Positions 1 through 9,764 of a stretch of DNA of 64,000 bases are shown in pieces. Position 1 is the first letter of the stretch, and every line of letters starts with the position of its first letter. Location: assembly GCF_005116645.1 (NCBI RefSeq), contig NZ_SWCM01000004.1, positions 248,001-312,000 of the forward strand, given 5' to 3'. Made by a program: the position numbers and the translations under genes. Below the pieces are notes generated by a model, which was given only the letters and a program-made list of their open reading frames with translations, had not been told where the DNA came from and made no database searches. This DNA comes from Desulfopila sp. IMCC35006 (GTDB taxonomy: Bacteria; Desulfobacterota; Desulfobulbia; Desulfobulbales; Desulfocapsaceae).

Positions 1-1
1 C

Positions 2-532
2 GGGAAACAGGTCGCCCTCGTCTCCGGTGGCGACCCGGGCATTTACGCCATGGCGGGCCTCGTTTTTGAGATGGCCAGGGAAGCTGCATATGATTGCCCA
101 ATCGAAATCATTCCCGGCCTGGCCGCCATCAACAGCTGCGCGGCACGACTGGGTGCGCCCCTGATGCACGACTTTGCCGCGATCAGCCTGTCCGATTTAC
201 TTACCCCCTGGGAGGTGATCGAAAAACGGCTGGAGGCGGTTGCCCAGGCCGATTTCGTCACCGCCATCTACAACCCCAGATCAAAACGGCGTACCGAACA
301 GATCGTCCGGGCGCAACAGATATTTCTCACCTGCCGCGATCCCAAAACCCCGGTTGGCATCGTCACTGCAGCCACCCGGGACAATGAAAAAATTGTTATC
401 ACCACCCTTGATCACATGTGCGACCAGGAAATCGGCATGCAGTCCACCGTCATTATCGGCAACAGCCAGACTTTCACCTGGAAGGATCTGATGATCACCC
501 CCAGAGGATACGATAAAAAATATCAATTGTAA
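2..532 (+). CDS. cobJ: Precorrin-3B / cobalt-factor III C17-methyltransferase, C-terminal part
   Basis: The reading frame is open from the first base of the window, so the N-terminus lies outside. The visible 176 residues include the SAM-binding stretch SGGDPGIYAMA and the family motif AIYNPRSKRR, both typical of CobJ/CbiH, the enzyme that methylates C17 and contracts the corrin ring in cobalamin synthesis. The stop codon is at 530-532. The next gene is on the opposite strand, so this is the last gene of its operon, whose other members should lie to the left. The anaerobic (CbiH) form is more likely given the anaerobic character of the other genes, but this part of the protein does not distinguish the two. 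Confidence 0.93.
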   Translation, partial: GKQVALVSGGDPGIYAMAGLVFEMAREAAYDCPIEIIPGLAAINSCAARLGAPLMHDFAAISLSDLLTPWEVIEKRLEAVAQADFVTAIYNPRSKRRTEQIVRAQQIFLTCRDPKTPVGIVTAATRDNEKIVITTLDHMCDQEIGMQSTVIIGNSQTFTWKDLMITPRGYDKKYQL

Positions 533-546
533 CAGGTGGCAGGCAA

Positions 547-753
547 TCAGTCGGATTGGTCAAAGAAATGACGGGTCAGACCTGTTATGATACAATACGC
601 ACCGAGAATCATGACAAACCCTCCAGTTAGGGCATCGGCTTCCCGATAGGCAAAGGGGCCGGTGCCTCGGGCAAAATCAAAGCCTGTTTTTATGATCACC
701 AGGCCAAGCCCAATTCTGCACAGGGTCATGAGCCACACGATTATGCGCTTCAA
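547..753 (-). CDS. Small hypothetical membrane protein
   Basis: A 68-residue protein that I do not recognise. It has an N-terminal hydrophobic helix beginning MKRIIVWLM, a short loop, and a second hydrophobic stretch (about residues 43-60). The first codon of this reading is TTG; an internal ATG at residue 9 (base 729) is an alternative start. No strong ribosome-binding site is visible. It lies tail-to-tail with cobJ and head-to-head with the PEP-CTERM gene. The membrane-like composition makes it more plausible than a chance ORF, but it remains a modest call. Confidence 0.5.
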   Translation of the reverse strand: MKRIIVWLMTLCRIGLGLVIIKTGFDFARGTGPFAYREADALTGGFVMILGAYCIITGLTRHFFDQSD

Positions 754-794
754 GGTAATATCATCCTGAACTGATTACGAAAATTATTTTTTCG

Positions 795-1433
795 ATGTAT
801 TTCATAGTCATCCTGTGTGCAATTAACGCCTTTGCAACTACTTACGATTACACAGTTGCTGGACAGTTCTCCGTCGAGAATGTACAACAAAACGTCTTTG
901 GCACAATGCAAATATCGGATGAATTCATCGTGGATCTACAAGGGAAACCTGACAGTCGCTACTTCGAAATTAAGAATTTTAACTTAACCGTTTCCGGAGG
1001 CAATACCTCCTACGACTTCTCCGGAGGTCCTGGTGACAATGGGTATGCCGGCATCATTGATTATACAGACGAAAAAATAAATCCCGAGACGGGACAAAAA
1101 GCGTACTTCGAGCAGTGGGGCATCTGGAATTCTACGTATAATTGGGCTGATAGTTTTATCGGCATGGATTTTTTCACAGCGGACATGATACCGTACGAAC
1201 CCACCTCCAGTCAATATTATGGCGTCCTGGCACCTATCATTGCCTTAAATCGACCATACTATGCTACACAATATTCCAACCCTACCGCCATCGATCCGGG
1301 AGGACAAATCTGGTTAACCAGAGCACCTGTCCCGGAACCGGCCACAATGCTTCTCTTAGGTGCTGGCTTAATTGGTCTTACGGCCATGAGATTGAAACAG
1401 AAGAAGCAACAAGGGCCCCCTTCCAATCTGTAG
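795..1433 (+). CDS. PEP-CTERM sorting-domain protein
   Basis: A secreted protein of 212 residues ending in a PEP-CTERM tail: the motif VPEPATMLLLGAGL, then a hydrophobic helix and a basic end (KQKKQQ). Such proteins are exported by Sec and handled by an exosortase, which is not in this window. The middle (about residues 20-185) is rich in Tyr, Gly, Asn and Thr and has no recognised domain. From the ATG at 795 the signal peptide has a hydrophobic core but no positive charge. The frame is open upstream, and a CTG at 771 or ATT at 774 would add a lysine-bearing n-region (ITKIIFS), so the true start may be non-ATG. Function unknown; surface or biofilm matrix roles are known for the family. Confidence 0.8.
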   Translation: MYFIVILCAINAFATTYDYTVAGQFSVENVQQNVFGTMQISDEFIVDLQGKPDSRYFEIKNFNLTVSGGNTSYDFSGGPGDNGYAGIIDYTDEKINPETGQKAYFEQWGIWNSTYNWADSFIGMDFFTADMIPYEPTSSQYYGVLAPIIALNRPYYATQYSNPTAIDPGGQIWLTRAPVPEPATMLLLGAGLIGLTAMRLKQKKQQGPPSNL

Positions 1434-1529
1434 ATTGTCCTTGGTCTAAAGATTAAAACCGCAAGAGCGGGCCAAAGTTCATTCCCCAGCCAGGATCCGT
1501 CATCATCCTCCCGCGTCCAATAAAGATCC

Positions 1530-1550
1530 CCCGGGCCATAACGGCCCGGG
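1530..1550 (-). terminator. Hairpin downstream of gltA
   Basis: A perfect 8-bp GC stem (CCCGGGCC / GGCCCGGG) with a 5-nt loop lies 11 bp past the gltA stop codon. On the minus strand it is followed by GGATCTTTATT, a weak U-tract, so it is a plausible but not ideal intrinsic terminator. Confidence 0.6.
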
Positions 1551-1560
1551 AGGTCATATG

Positions 1561-2844
1561 TTACTGCCGGGCATGAATAGGAACATAATCATATTGCAGA
1601 CTACCGGTATAGATCTGGCGGGGTCGGGCAATCCTCCAATTGGGATCATCCTTGCTTTCCTTCCACTGGGCAATCCACCCGGGGAGTCGGCCCAGGGCAA
1701 ACATCACAGTAAACATATTGGTGGGGATGCCTATGGCCCTTAAGACAATACCACTGTAAAAATCAATGTTGGGGTAAAGATTATGGTCGATAAAATAAGA
1801 ATCTTTTAAAGCAATTTCCTCAAGCTCTCTTGCCGTATCCAGGAGGGGATCGGTATATTGCATTGATTCCAACAGCTCATCGCACATTTTTTTCATTATC
1901 TTGGCCCGCGGATCATAGGTTTTATATACCCGGTGACCAAATCCCATAAGCCGGAAGGGATCATTTTTATCTCTGGCCCGGGCAATGGCTTTTTCACAAT
2001 TGCCACCGTCATTTTGAATAGCCGTGAGCATTTCAATGACCGCCTGGTTGGCTCCTCCGTGCAACGGCCCCCAGAGAGCGGCAATGCCGGCAGAAATGGC
2101 GGCATAAAGGTTGACCCTGGCACTGCCTACCATGCGGACAGATGATGTTGAACAATTCTGTTCGTGATCGGCGTGGAGTATCCAGAATACCCTCAGGGCA
2201 CTTACCACCTCCCGTTTTATCTCATAAGGTCGCACCGGGGTATCAAACATCATGTTGAGAAAATTTTCGCAATATGTCAGGTCCGGTCTGGGTAACACCA
2301 GTTCATGCCCCCTGGAAATTTTATAGGACATGGCGGCCATGGTCCGCACCTTGGCCAGCAAGCGGGTCATGGTGATGTTGATCTCCTCCTCCAGCGTATC
2401 CAGGGTCGGGTAAAAACTTTTCAAGGCATTGACCATGGAGGATAAAATCCCCATGGGGTGGGACGCCCTCGGATAGTTCTGGTAAAAAGCCTTCAGATCG
2501 GTATGAACCAGACTGTTATCATTGAGCATCACCGAAAATTTCGTCAGCTCGGCCCTGTTAGGCAGCTTGCCGTTTATGAGGAGATAGGCGGTCTCCTTGA
2601 AAGTAGCATGTTCGGCCAGCTGTTCCACGGGAATCCCCCGGTAGCGCAGAATACCTTTTTCTCCATCCATGAAGGTAATGGCACTCAGGCAGCTGCCGGT
2701 ATTGGCATAACCGGGATCCAGGGTAATAAGTCCGGTCTCGGCCCGCAAACTGGATATATCGATGGCCTTTTCCCCTTCACTTCCGGTAACCAGGGGTAGC
2801 AAGATGTCTTCTCCATTGTAAATCAGAGTTACGTATTCGTCCAA
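1561..2844 (-). CDS. gltA: Citrate synthase (type II)
   Basis: Condenses acetyl-CoA and oxaloacetate to citrate in the cytoplasm. The 427-residue length fits the hexameric bacterial type II enzyme. Visible motifs include HADHEQNCSTSS, GPLHGGANQAVIEML and GFGHRVYKTYDPRA, carrying the conserved histidines, and the catalytic-aspartate region NIDFYSGIVL. The start is a TTG codon at 2844, well placed behind AAGGAG; no ATG fits. It is monocistronic, with a hairpin downstream and a 327-bp gene-free region upstream. Confidence 0.97.
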   Translation of the reverse strand: MDEYVTLIYNGEDILLPLVTGSEGEKAIDISSLRAETGLITLDPGYANTGSCLSAITFMDGEKGILRYRGIPVEQLAEHATFKETAYLLINGKLPNRAELTKFSVMLNDNSLVHTDLKAFYQNYPRASHPMGILSSMVNALKSFYPTLDTLEEEINITMTRLLAKVRTMAAMSYKISRGHELVLPRPDLTYCENFLNMMFDTPVRPYEIKREVVSALRVFWILHADHEQNCSTSSVRMVGSARVNLYAAISAGIAALWGPLHGGANQAVIEMLTAIQNDGGNCEKAIARARDKNDPFRLMGFGHRVYKTYDPRAKIMKKMCDELLESMQYTDPLLDTARELEEIALKDSYFIDHNLYPNIDFYSGIVLRAIGIPTNMFTVMFALGRLPGWIAQWKESKDDPNWRIARPRQIYTGSLQYDYVPIHARQ

Positions 2845-3171
2845 AATATCTCCTTTCTTCTATGAAGCTTCGATGCAACCCAAATCAGGGGTTGGCAGTT
2901 CTCAATTTGAATAGCATGCAAGAAACAGTTAAGGACCTCTGCAACACGTGTCCCGCCTCGCGCCAAAACAACTATTTTACAATTAGTTACAAATAATTAC
3001 CGTAGAATAACGTGTTTGTCTAGAGTAGAATTACGACCAAACAGCGTTTTCAAATCCACTGGATACTGGTCCCCGGCAAAACACAATAATCAAGAAGATG
3101 GCATCAAGCTGACAGGATATGTGCCACCTGGCCGGAAAATGCAACATTTCTAACAAAAACAGGGAGGTCCC
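2845..3171. other. Intergenic region between gltA and the epimerase gene
   Basis: Divergent promoter region of 327 bp. No gene is visible. It is AT-rich around 2975-3030, where TTACAA occurs twice four bases apart (TTACAATTAGTTACAA), which could be an operator half-site pair. I could not define convincing -35/-10 pairs for either gene. Confidence 0.4.
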
Positions 3172-3945
3172 ATGAAAATCGGCAGGATGAACAACCCGTC
3201 AAAATCTCTCTATGATGAGACGCAAAACTGCGGCAGGGCCGGTTTCGATTTTCTGGATCTGACCATCGAAGGACCTCATGCCGCCGTTGTTGATATTGCC
3301 AGACTGCAGTCGATTCTAGATTCTTATGATCTTGCAATCGTTGGCCATACCGATCCCTGCCTGCCCTATGCATATCCAATCCAGACGGTCCGGGAGGGAT
3401 GCCTGATTGAACTGGAGCGATGTGCGAAAATCTTTGCCGCCCTGGGGGCAGACGTAATGAACATTCATCCCTGTTATTTCTGTCCGCCGGCGATGAAAAA
3501 AGATGTTGTTACGTTCAATGCCGACGCATTGCAGCCCATCGTCGCCATGGCCGCATCCCATGGCCTGCAGGTCGTGCTGGAAAATTTCAGAACCCCTTTC
3601 GACCGGGTTTCCACCTTTACGACGCTGCTCGCCGCAGTGCCGGGTTTACAACTGCATCTTGATTTCGGACACGCCCATTTCGGCCGCGATGATTATGAAC
3701 TTTTTTGCCTGGAGCTCGGAGAACATATCCGGCATGTACACTTTTCAGACAACCGTGGCCGATCAGATGATCATATGCCGCTGGGGGTCGGAAGTATTGA
3801 TTGGAAAAAGGCAGTTAAGACATTAAAGACAGCCGGTTATGACAGCACCATTACCCTCGAGGTATTTTGCAGCGATCCCGCTATGCAGGACCAGTACCTT
3901 AAGATAAACCGGCACCTGGTCCTGGAGCTTTGGGAGGAGTTGTAA
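3172..3945 (+). CDS. Sugar phosphate isomerase/epimerase (AP endonuclease 2 family)
   Basis: A 257-residue TIM-barrel protein of the xylose-isomerase-like / AP endonuclease 2 family. Typical metal-ligand positions are visible: the Glu of VVLENF, the Asp/His of HLDFGHAHF, the His of HVHFSDNRG, and the late Glu of ITLEVF. A good ribosome-binding site (GGGAGGT) precedes the ATG. It stands alone: gltA is divergent upstream and mlaA convergent downstream. The substrate cannot be told from sequence; relatives isomerise or epimerise ketoses and keto-acids, and a few act on nucleic acid. Confidence 0.85.
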   Translation: MKIGRMNNPSKSLYDETQNCGRAGFDFLDLTIEGPHAAVVDIARLQSILDSYDLAIVGHTDPCLPYAYPIQTVREGCLIELERCAKIFAALGADVMNIHPCYFCPPAMKKDVVTFNADALQPIVAMAASHGLQVVLENFRTPFDRVSTFTTLLAAVPGLQLHLDFGHAHFGRDDYELFCLELGEHIRHVHFSDNRGRSDDHMPLGVGSIDWKKAVKTLKTAGYDSTITLEVFCSDPAMQDQYLKINRHLVLELWEEL

Positions 3946-4009
3946 AATTACCAACGCCCTGACGACAGCGAATGAAAATAAAGCCGCACAACCGGTAGAT
4001 TAGCAGCTT

Positions 4010-4774
4010 TTACGGGCGATCGATCAAGGCCTTGCGATATTCGTAATAGGCTTGTCGGGAGGCAACATACGGGTCAAGGGAATACCTCTTTAATTCGTCA
4101 TACGCATCGGGATGCAGCGACACCTTGTTAACCATGTTTGTCGAGTAGTAAGAAATGGTCACAGTGCTGCTGCTTGGATCAATGTAAGGTATAACAGAGG
4201 CATAGCTATCAGCAACGAAACCGGCGGTATCTCGTGCACTTGAAGGCCCGATTATCGGCCAGCATAAATAGATTCCTTCTCCCATTCCCCATTTCCCCAG
4301 GGTCTGACCGAAATCTGCATGCCTTGGCTCGATATCGAATTCTTCATCCGCTATATCGGCAAAACCATAGACGCCGAGGGTCGTATTAATCAAGAATCGC
4401 TCCAGAACCACCCCGGATGCCTCTAAGTTTCCCTGCAGAAGCGTGTTGACGAGCCTTACGGGCATGGCCAGATTCAGAAAAAAATTATTGATGGAATCAC
4501 GTAACTCGAACGGTAAAACCCACATATAAACATCTGTTACGGGTTTCAGGAGCCATTCGTAAAATTTATCGTTGAACTGGAAAAACGCCCGGTTCATCGG
4601 CTCCAGCGGATCGTTAATATTCACCACGGCAGGCTGATCCAGAAAATCAGTTGCCGTCTGATCGTTATCAAGCAAATTTGGATAGTTCTGCGGTGCCGCA
4701 ATACTGCCACTGGCCGAAAACAGAAAGAGCAGCAGGAACATTGAGAATACGTTGAAATTCCGGTATTTTTTCAT
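4010..4774 (-). CDS. mlaA: MlaA family outer-membrane lipid-asymmetry protein (VacJ-like)
   Basis: A 254-residue secreted protein with a signal peptide (about residues 1-27) and the MlaA signature DPLEPMNRAFFQFND, followed by the conserved helical body (LLKPVTDVY, GVYGFADIA, GQTLGKWG). MlaA removes mislocalised phospholipid from the outer leaflet of the outer membrane and passes it to the Mla shuttle. No cysteine follows the signal peptide, so unlike E. coli MlaA this protein cannot be lipidated; the only cysteine is in GIYLCWP, inside the domain. No other mla gene is nearby. Confidence 0.93.
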   Translation of the reverse strand: MKKYRNFNVFSMFLLLFLFSASGSIAAPQNYPNLLDNDQTATDFLDQPAVVNINDPLEPMNRAFFQFNDKFYEWLLKPVTDVYMWVLPFELRDSINNFFLNLAMPVRLVNTLLQGNLEASGVVLERFLINTTLGVYGFADIADEEFDIEPRHADFGQTLGKWGMGEGIYLCWPIIGPSSARDTAGFVADSYASVIPYIDPSSSTVTISYYSTNMVNKVSLHPDAYDELKRYSLDPYVASRQAYYEYRKALIDRP

Positions 4775-4962
4775 AGATGTGCGCCAAGTAAGGTTAAATT
4801 TTTTAAAAAGAGCGTTTTGTCGATCTGACCATGACAGATACTTAACGTATATTTTGCCAATTCAACAGCAAATAATCAAACTGTTCCTTATAAACTATCC
4901 AGTTCTCCGAGGTTCTCCTGTTGCTGAAACGCCTTCGGCTTTGCAAGACACCCTTGTGCCTG

Positions 4963-7599
4963 TCAGATAATAAATGAGAAAAGCCCGGCGAGAATGATCT
5001 GAAATGTAAAGGGAATAACCAGCGATTTCGAAGTCACGGTATCGCCCGCCATGGCCCGTTCAATCACCCGGTAGGTTGCATAAAGAGATGCCAGCAGACC
5101 ACCGACTACCGTTAGAAACTGCAGCACAAAGGTAGAATCTTCGCTGATCAGGCGAATATTGTCATAGGAAAAGTGGTACCCCAGCGCCTCTTGCAGGTTG
5201 GGAACAAGACGGCCTGCTCCCCGCACAAAGGCATCAAGATGAATCGCCATGTAGCCACCGAGGATAAGTGGAATGCATCCGTAGCCAAACAACGGCAGAA
5301 GGAGGTTTTTGTCGATTTTGGCGTAACGCGACTGGACGACAACCATGCAGTAGTATCCCACCTGGAAAATAAGAAGCCATAGAAAAAAGAGTATGCTGCC
5401 AACAACAGATTCCGGCAGAATAAGACCCGTCCGGCCAATTACCAAGACCATCCAGCTCACCAGCTGAGCAAACTCGTGCTGTAGAGCAAATGGAAAAAAA
5501 ATCGCCCCCATCGATACAATCAGGAAACTATCTGCCCGCCTCGGGGACTCCAGGGCCCACAGTTCCTGAGGCGCCAACCGGAGATTGAGCTGGATGGAAC
5601 TGTTGCCACAGTTTTTGATACATTTTGCACACATGATGCAATCCTTGTTGTTGTCCACCAGGTACGGATGTCGGAACATAGGACATCCGGAGACATCGGC
5701 GTCTCCGGTAAAACAGGCGTGGCTCTGACATCTGTTGAGACAGACATGCCTGTTCGAACGAAGCTCAACCACGGCCGGCATGGCAAAAATAGCGTTTACT
5801 GCACCTAATGGACAGAGGTATCGACACCAGCTGCGCCTGGAAAAAAGGACACTGAACAGAATCGACCCGAGAGTGATGATCAAGACAATGCCGCCTGTCA
5901 GATAGGGATTGTTGTAAGCGTCCCATATTATCTCGACCCAGAACACCAGAATGCAGAGTGCCGCCATAATCCAGCCGGAATATGTCTTAATGAACTCGGG
6001 GGTTTTGCGGGTCGGCTTGACAATGTTTTGCAGCAAAGTCCCCGGTACCGCGAAAGAACAGACGCTGCACCATGTCCTGGCCAGAAAAAAGAACGAGAAA
6101 AATAACAGCGGCCAGCCGATATACCAGCCGAGAGTGAGACCAAGATTCGACTCTGCTCTGGTCGGTCCAAAAAAAAGAAACAGCACCGTGAGCACAAATA
6201 CGCAGCCAATTATCACCTGCGGGACCCGTGGAAAAATACGGCTCGCCAGAAATTTTCGTATCCAGTCAATACGCAGGATATTATATTCCCACTTCCCCTC
6301 CGTTTTCGGAAGACCAAGCAGGATCTGCTCCGGAACGATTTCATCTTTTTCGGCCAGCATGACCGCCCGCCGTATGACACTCGACAACTCCGTCAGGTTG
6401 CCAGGCCAGTCATAGTTTAAAAATATCCCCAGGGTTTCCGAACTCATATTGAGAATATTTTTCCCGTATTCTTTATTATACCGGCCAAGGTAATGCGAGA
6501 CGAGCCGGGGCAGATCTTCTTTGTGGTTGCGCAGCGGCGGAACATCGAAATGCTGCGTTTCGAAGAGAGCCAGGAGTTCAGGGAGTAATTTGCCGGTGCT
6601 TTTCAGGTGATCTATGGAAAAATTGCTGACAAAGGCGATCCTTGACTGCATGACCAGCGGACGACCACCATCGATATGACTGTAGCTGTTGCCTTCAACG
6701 ATGGCGATTAATTTTTCCTGCATTTCCTTGTGCATGAGATGAACATGGGTAAAGACGATGGTGCCTCCGGAGGTCTGTTCAAAAAAACCTGTCTGGCCCG
6801 CCTGGACAAAAGGAAATCCGTTCTGTTCCAAACCAAACAACTTTTTCTCCAGCCATCCCTGTTCAAATTCCCGGAGATCGACTTCCCGATACTGCCCTCC
6901 GGAACGGCTGCTTTCCAGATGTATCTGCCGGGCAATTATCGATTTGCCCGTCCCTGCTTCACCAGTCAGCATAAAAGGGGCGCTGTTGCCGGCGAATTGG
7001 TCGATTACCGACTGGGTTTTTTTGGCTGTTTTTGACGTACGAAGGTCTTCGTCTTTTCGTTTTGCCAGACGGCGCAGTTGAATAGCAGACGCGAATTTAT
7101 CCTTGAATAAAATGACATCATCAGCCCCAGAGGCCTCTTCGGCCGGAGATTCTTCACCAACACCGTCGGCCTGATCGATAAAGGCTACACGCAGCCTTTC
7201 GGCCAGGGCTGCATCAAGCAATTGATGAATCCTGCTGTTGGCAAGAAATGCAGTACGGAAATATCTTTTATCAAAACAGATAACCTCCATGTCGGACAGC
7301 GCCCGCACGGAGAGCGAGCGGGGTTTTCCGGTGAGGATACCGGTTTCGCCGAAATGTCCGCCAGGGCTGATTCTCCCGACGACTCTGGCCCTCCCGTCGC
7401 TGCGGCCGAGAACGAGTTCCGCCTCACCGGTAGCGATGACAAAGAAGACCTCACTGGCATCCCCCTGCTGATACACATATTGCCCTTCTACGACCGTTTG
7501 CACCCGGGCTACGGCCGAAAAGGAATCGAGTTCAGCAGGTGTGGCATCTCGAAAAAGAAGTGCATGCTGAAGATGCTGGGAGATCAGTTCACGTTTCAT
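4963..7599 (-). CDS. cNMP-binding / degenerate sigma54-activator ATPase / NosR-NapH-like iron-sulfur membrane fusion
   Basis: An 878-residue multidomain protein. Residues 1-140 form a CRP-like cyclic-nucleotide-binding domain (GGHFGETGILTGKPRSLSV at the phosphate-binding cassette). Residues 185-435 match the AAA+ domain of sigma54 activators: Walker A is intact (GEAGTGKS, 213-220), but Walker B acids are replaced (IVFTHVH, 281-287), the GAFTGA loop is gone (NGFPFV) and the arginine finger is not recognisable. There is no DNA-binding helix-turn-helix. Residues 460-878 are membrane segments with polyferredoxin motifs: CSVC (511-514), WCRYLCP (591-597), further cysteines at 620-639, and a ferredoxin motif CIMCAKCIKNC (654-664), as in NosR/NapH/CcoG. 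It sits 24 bp after prs on the same strand. A role as a membrane redox protein gated by a ligand or ATP is inference. Confidence 0.85.
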   Translation of the reverse strand: MKRELISQHLQHALLFRDATPAELDSFSAVARVQTVVEGQYVYQQGDASEVFFVIATGEAELVLGRSDGRARVVGRISPGGHFGETGILTGKPRSLSVRALSDMEVICFDKRYFRTAFLANSRIHQLLDAALAERLRVAFIDQADGVGEESPAEEASGADDVILFKDKFASAIQLRRLAKRKDEDLRTSKTAKKTQSVIDQFAGNSAPFMLTGEAGTGKSIIARQIHLESSRSGGQYREVDLREFEQGWLEKKLFGLEQNGFPFVQAGQTGFFEQTSGGTIVFTHVHLMHKEMQEKLIAIVEGNSYSHIDGGRPLVMQSRIAFVSNFSIDHLKSTGKLLPELLALFETQHFDVPPLRNHKEDLPRLVSHYLGRYNKEYGKNILNMSSETLGIFLNYDWPGNLTELSSVIRRAVMLAEKDEIVPEQILLGLPKTEGKWEYNILRIDWIRKFLASRIFPRVPQVIIGCVFVLTVLFLFFGPTRAESNLGLTLGWYIGWPLLFFSFFFLARTWCSVCSFAVPGTLLQNIVKPTRKTPEFIKTYSGWIMAALCILVFWVEIIWDAYNNPYLTGGIVLIITLGSILFSVLFSRRSWCRYLCPLGAVNAIFAMPAVVELRSNRHVCLNRCQSHACFTGDADVSGCPMFRHPYLVDNNKDCIMCAKCIKNCGNSSIQLNLRLAPQELWALESPRRADSFLIVSMGAIFFPFALQHEFAQLVSWMVLVIGRTGLILPESVVGSILFFLWLLIFQVGYYCMVVVQSRYAKIDKNLLLPLFGYGCIPLILGGYMAIHLDAFVRGAGRLVPNLQEALGYHFSYDNIRLISEDSTFVLQFLTVVGGLLASLYATYRVIERAMAGDTVTSKSLVIPFTFQIILAGLFSFII

Positions 7600-7622
7600 A
7601 CCGGGGTTGGCTTAAGTCGAGA

Positions 7623-8540
7623 TCATATCTGCAGATGCTTTTCGATAACATCTGCTAACAGCGGTGCCACAGAATACACATCCAGCAGATCGTTAGTACT
7701 CCTGCCGGGGTATGTATCCGACCCAATTATTTTAGAGATAGGCCCCTGACGAAATTTTTCCATCGCATCGCCCGCCATCACCAAATGGGTTGCGTGGGCA
7801 AAGACCTCCCTTGCCCCCGCCTGCAGACATCTCTCGGCCGTCTGTAGAATGGAGCCGCCGGTACGAATCATATCATCACAAATTATCGCCGTTTTGCCTC
7901 TGACCACGCTGGAAACCTGACTGACGATAGTTTTATCGGTATCGTATCGGTCCTTGTCCGCTGCCGTATGCGGACAATCGAGCAATCTTGCGAGCCTCGC
8001 CACCCTCTTGGAAAAGCCATAATCGGGGGAAACCAGAACATAATCAGTCAGGCCACTCTTTTTAATTTTATCGACCACCAGATCATCCGTCCAGACATGT
8101 TTGGTGCGAACCTCCCCGGCATGCGCGTGCAGGACAGCTTCTGAATGCAGATCGACAAAGGCTACATAATTGGGTCTCGCCCGAAATATCTGTCTGGTAC
8201 GGGTAATTCCCTTGGGGATTTCCAGGGTGTTATGTTTTGCCCGTTCCATGGTGGAGTAACCGAGAAAGGGGATGATGACATTCACCGATGCGGCGTTCCA
8301 ATACCTGGCGCCGGAAATCAGATCGATCAGCTCCTGATGCGAACTGTCATCATGGGTCACCCCAAGGATAATTAAATGCTTGCCGTCGATAGATTGCGGG
8401 AAGACATGGAGACATTCGCCATCAGCAAATTTTTTTCGCTCCATTGTGCTGAACGGCATCCACAGACGCTCCGCCAGTTTATAGCCCAAATCCGTTGAGG
8501 CCTGGTTGGCAACCAGAATAACATCGTCCTTTTTGGTCAT
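7623..8540 (-). CDS. prs: Ribose-phosphate pyrophosphokinase, divergent
   Basis: Makes PRPP from ribose-5-phosphate and ATP for nucleotide, His and Trp synthesis. I start it at base 8540 (MTKKDDVILVANQ, 305 residues); a longer reading to 8639 would run into leuB and has no homology. Recognisable parts are FADGE, VTHDDSS, FVDLHSE, SPDYGFSKRVAR and the PRPP loop CDDMIRTGGSI. Several usually invariant residues differ: the loop DTGGT is RTGGS, the ATP-site RQDR is TMER, and the KRR flexible loop reads DKDRY. It may be a divergent Prs class or a paralogue with altered regulation. It follows leuB by 31 bp, near hisD. Confidence 0.85.
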   Translation of the reverse strand: MTKKDDVILVANQASTDLGYKLAERLWMPFSTMERKKFADGECLHVFPQSIDGKHLIILGVTHDDSSHQELIDLISGARYWNAASVNVIIPFLGYSTMERAKHNTLEIPKGITRTRQIFRARPNYVAFVDLHSEAVLHAHAGEVRTKHVWTDDLVVDKIKKSGLTDYVLVSPDYGFSKRVARLARLLDCPHTAADKDRYDTDKTIVSQVSSVVRGKTAIICDDMIRTGGSILQTAERCLQAGAREVFAHATHLVMAGDAMEKFRQGPISKIIGSDTYPGRSTNDLLDVYSVAPLLADVIEKHLQI

Positions 8541-8571
8541 CGTTGTCTTCCCTGTTTTTTCAACCCCGGGT

Positions 8572-9732
<1,161 letters not shown>

Positions 9733-9741
9733 TTAAAAAAA

Positions 9742-9764
9742 TCCCGCATAGCTTTTAGGCGGGA
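9742..9764 (-). terminator. Intrinsic terminator of rsmG
   Basis: On the minus strand a 6-bp stem TCCCGC / GCGGGA is followed at once by TTTTTTT. The stem overlaps the last codons of rsmG, and its TAA stop (9755-9757) lies in the loop. It should separate hisD-rsmG from leuB-prs. Confidence 0.85.
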
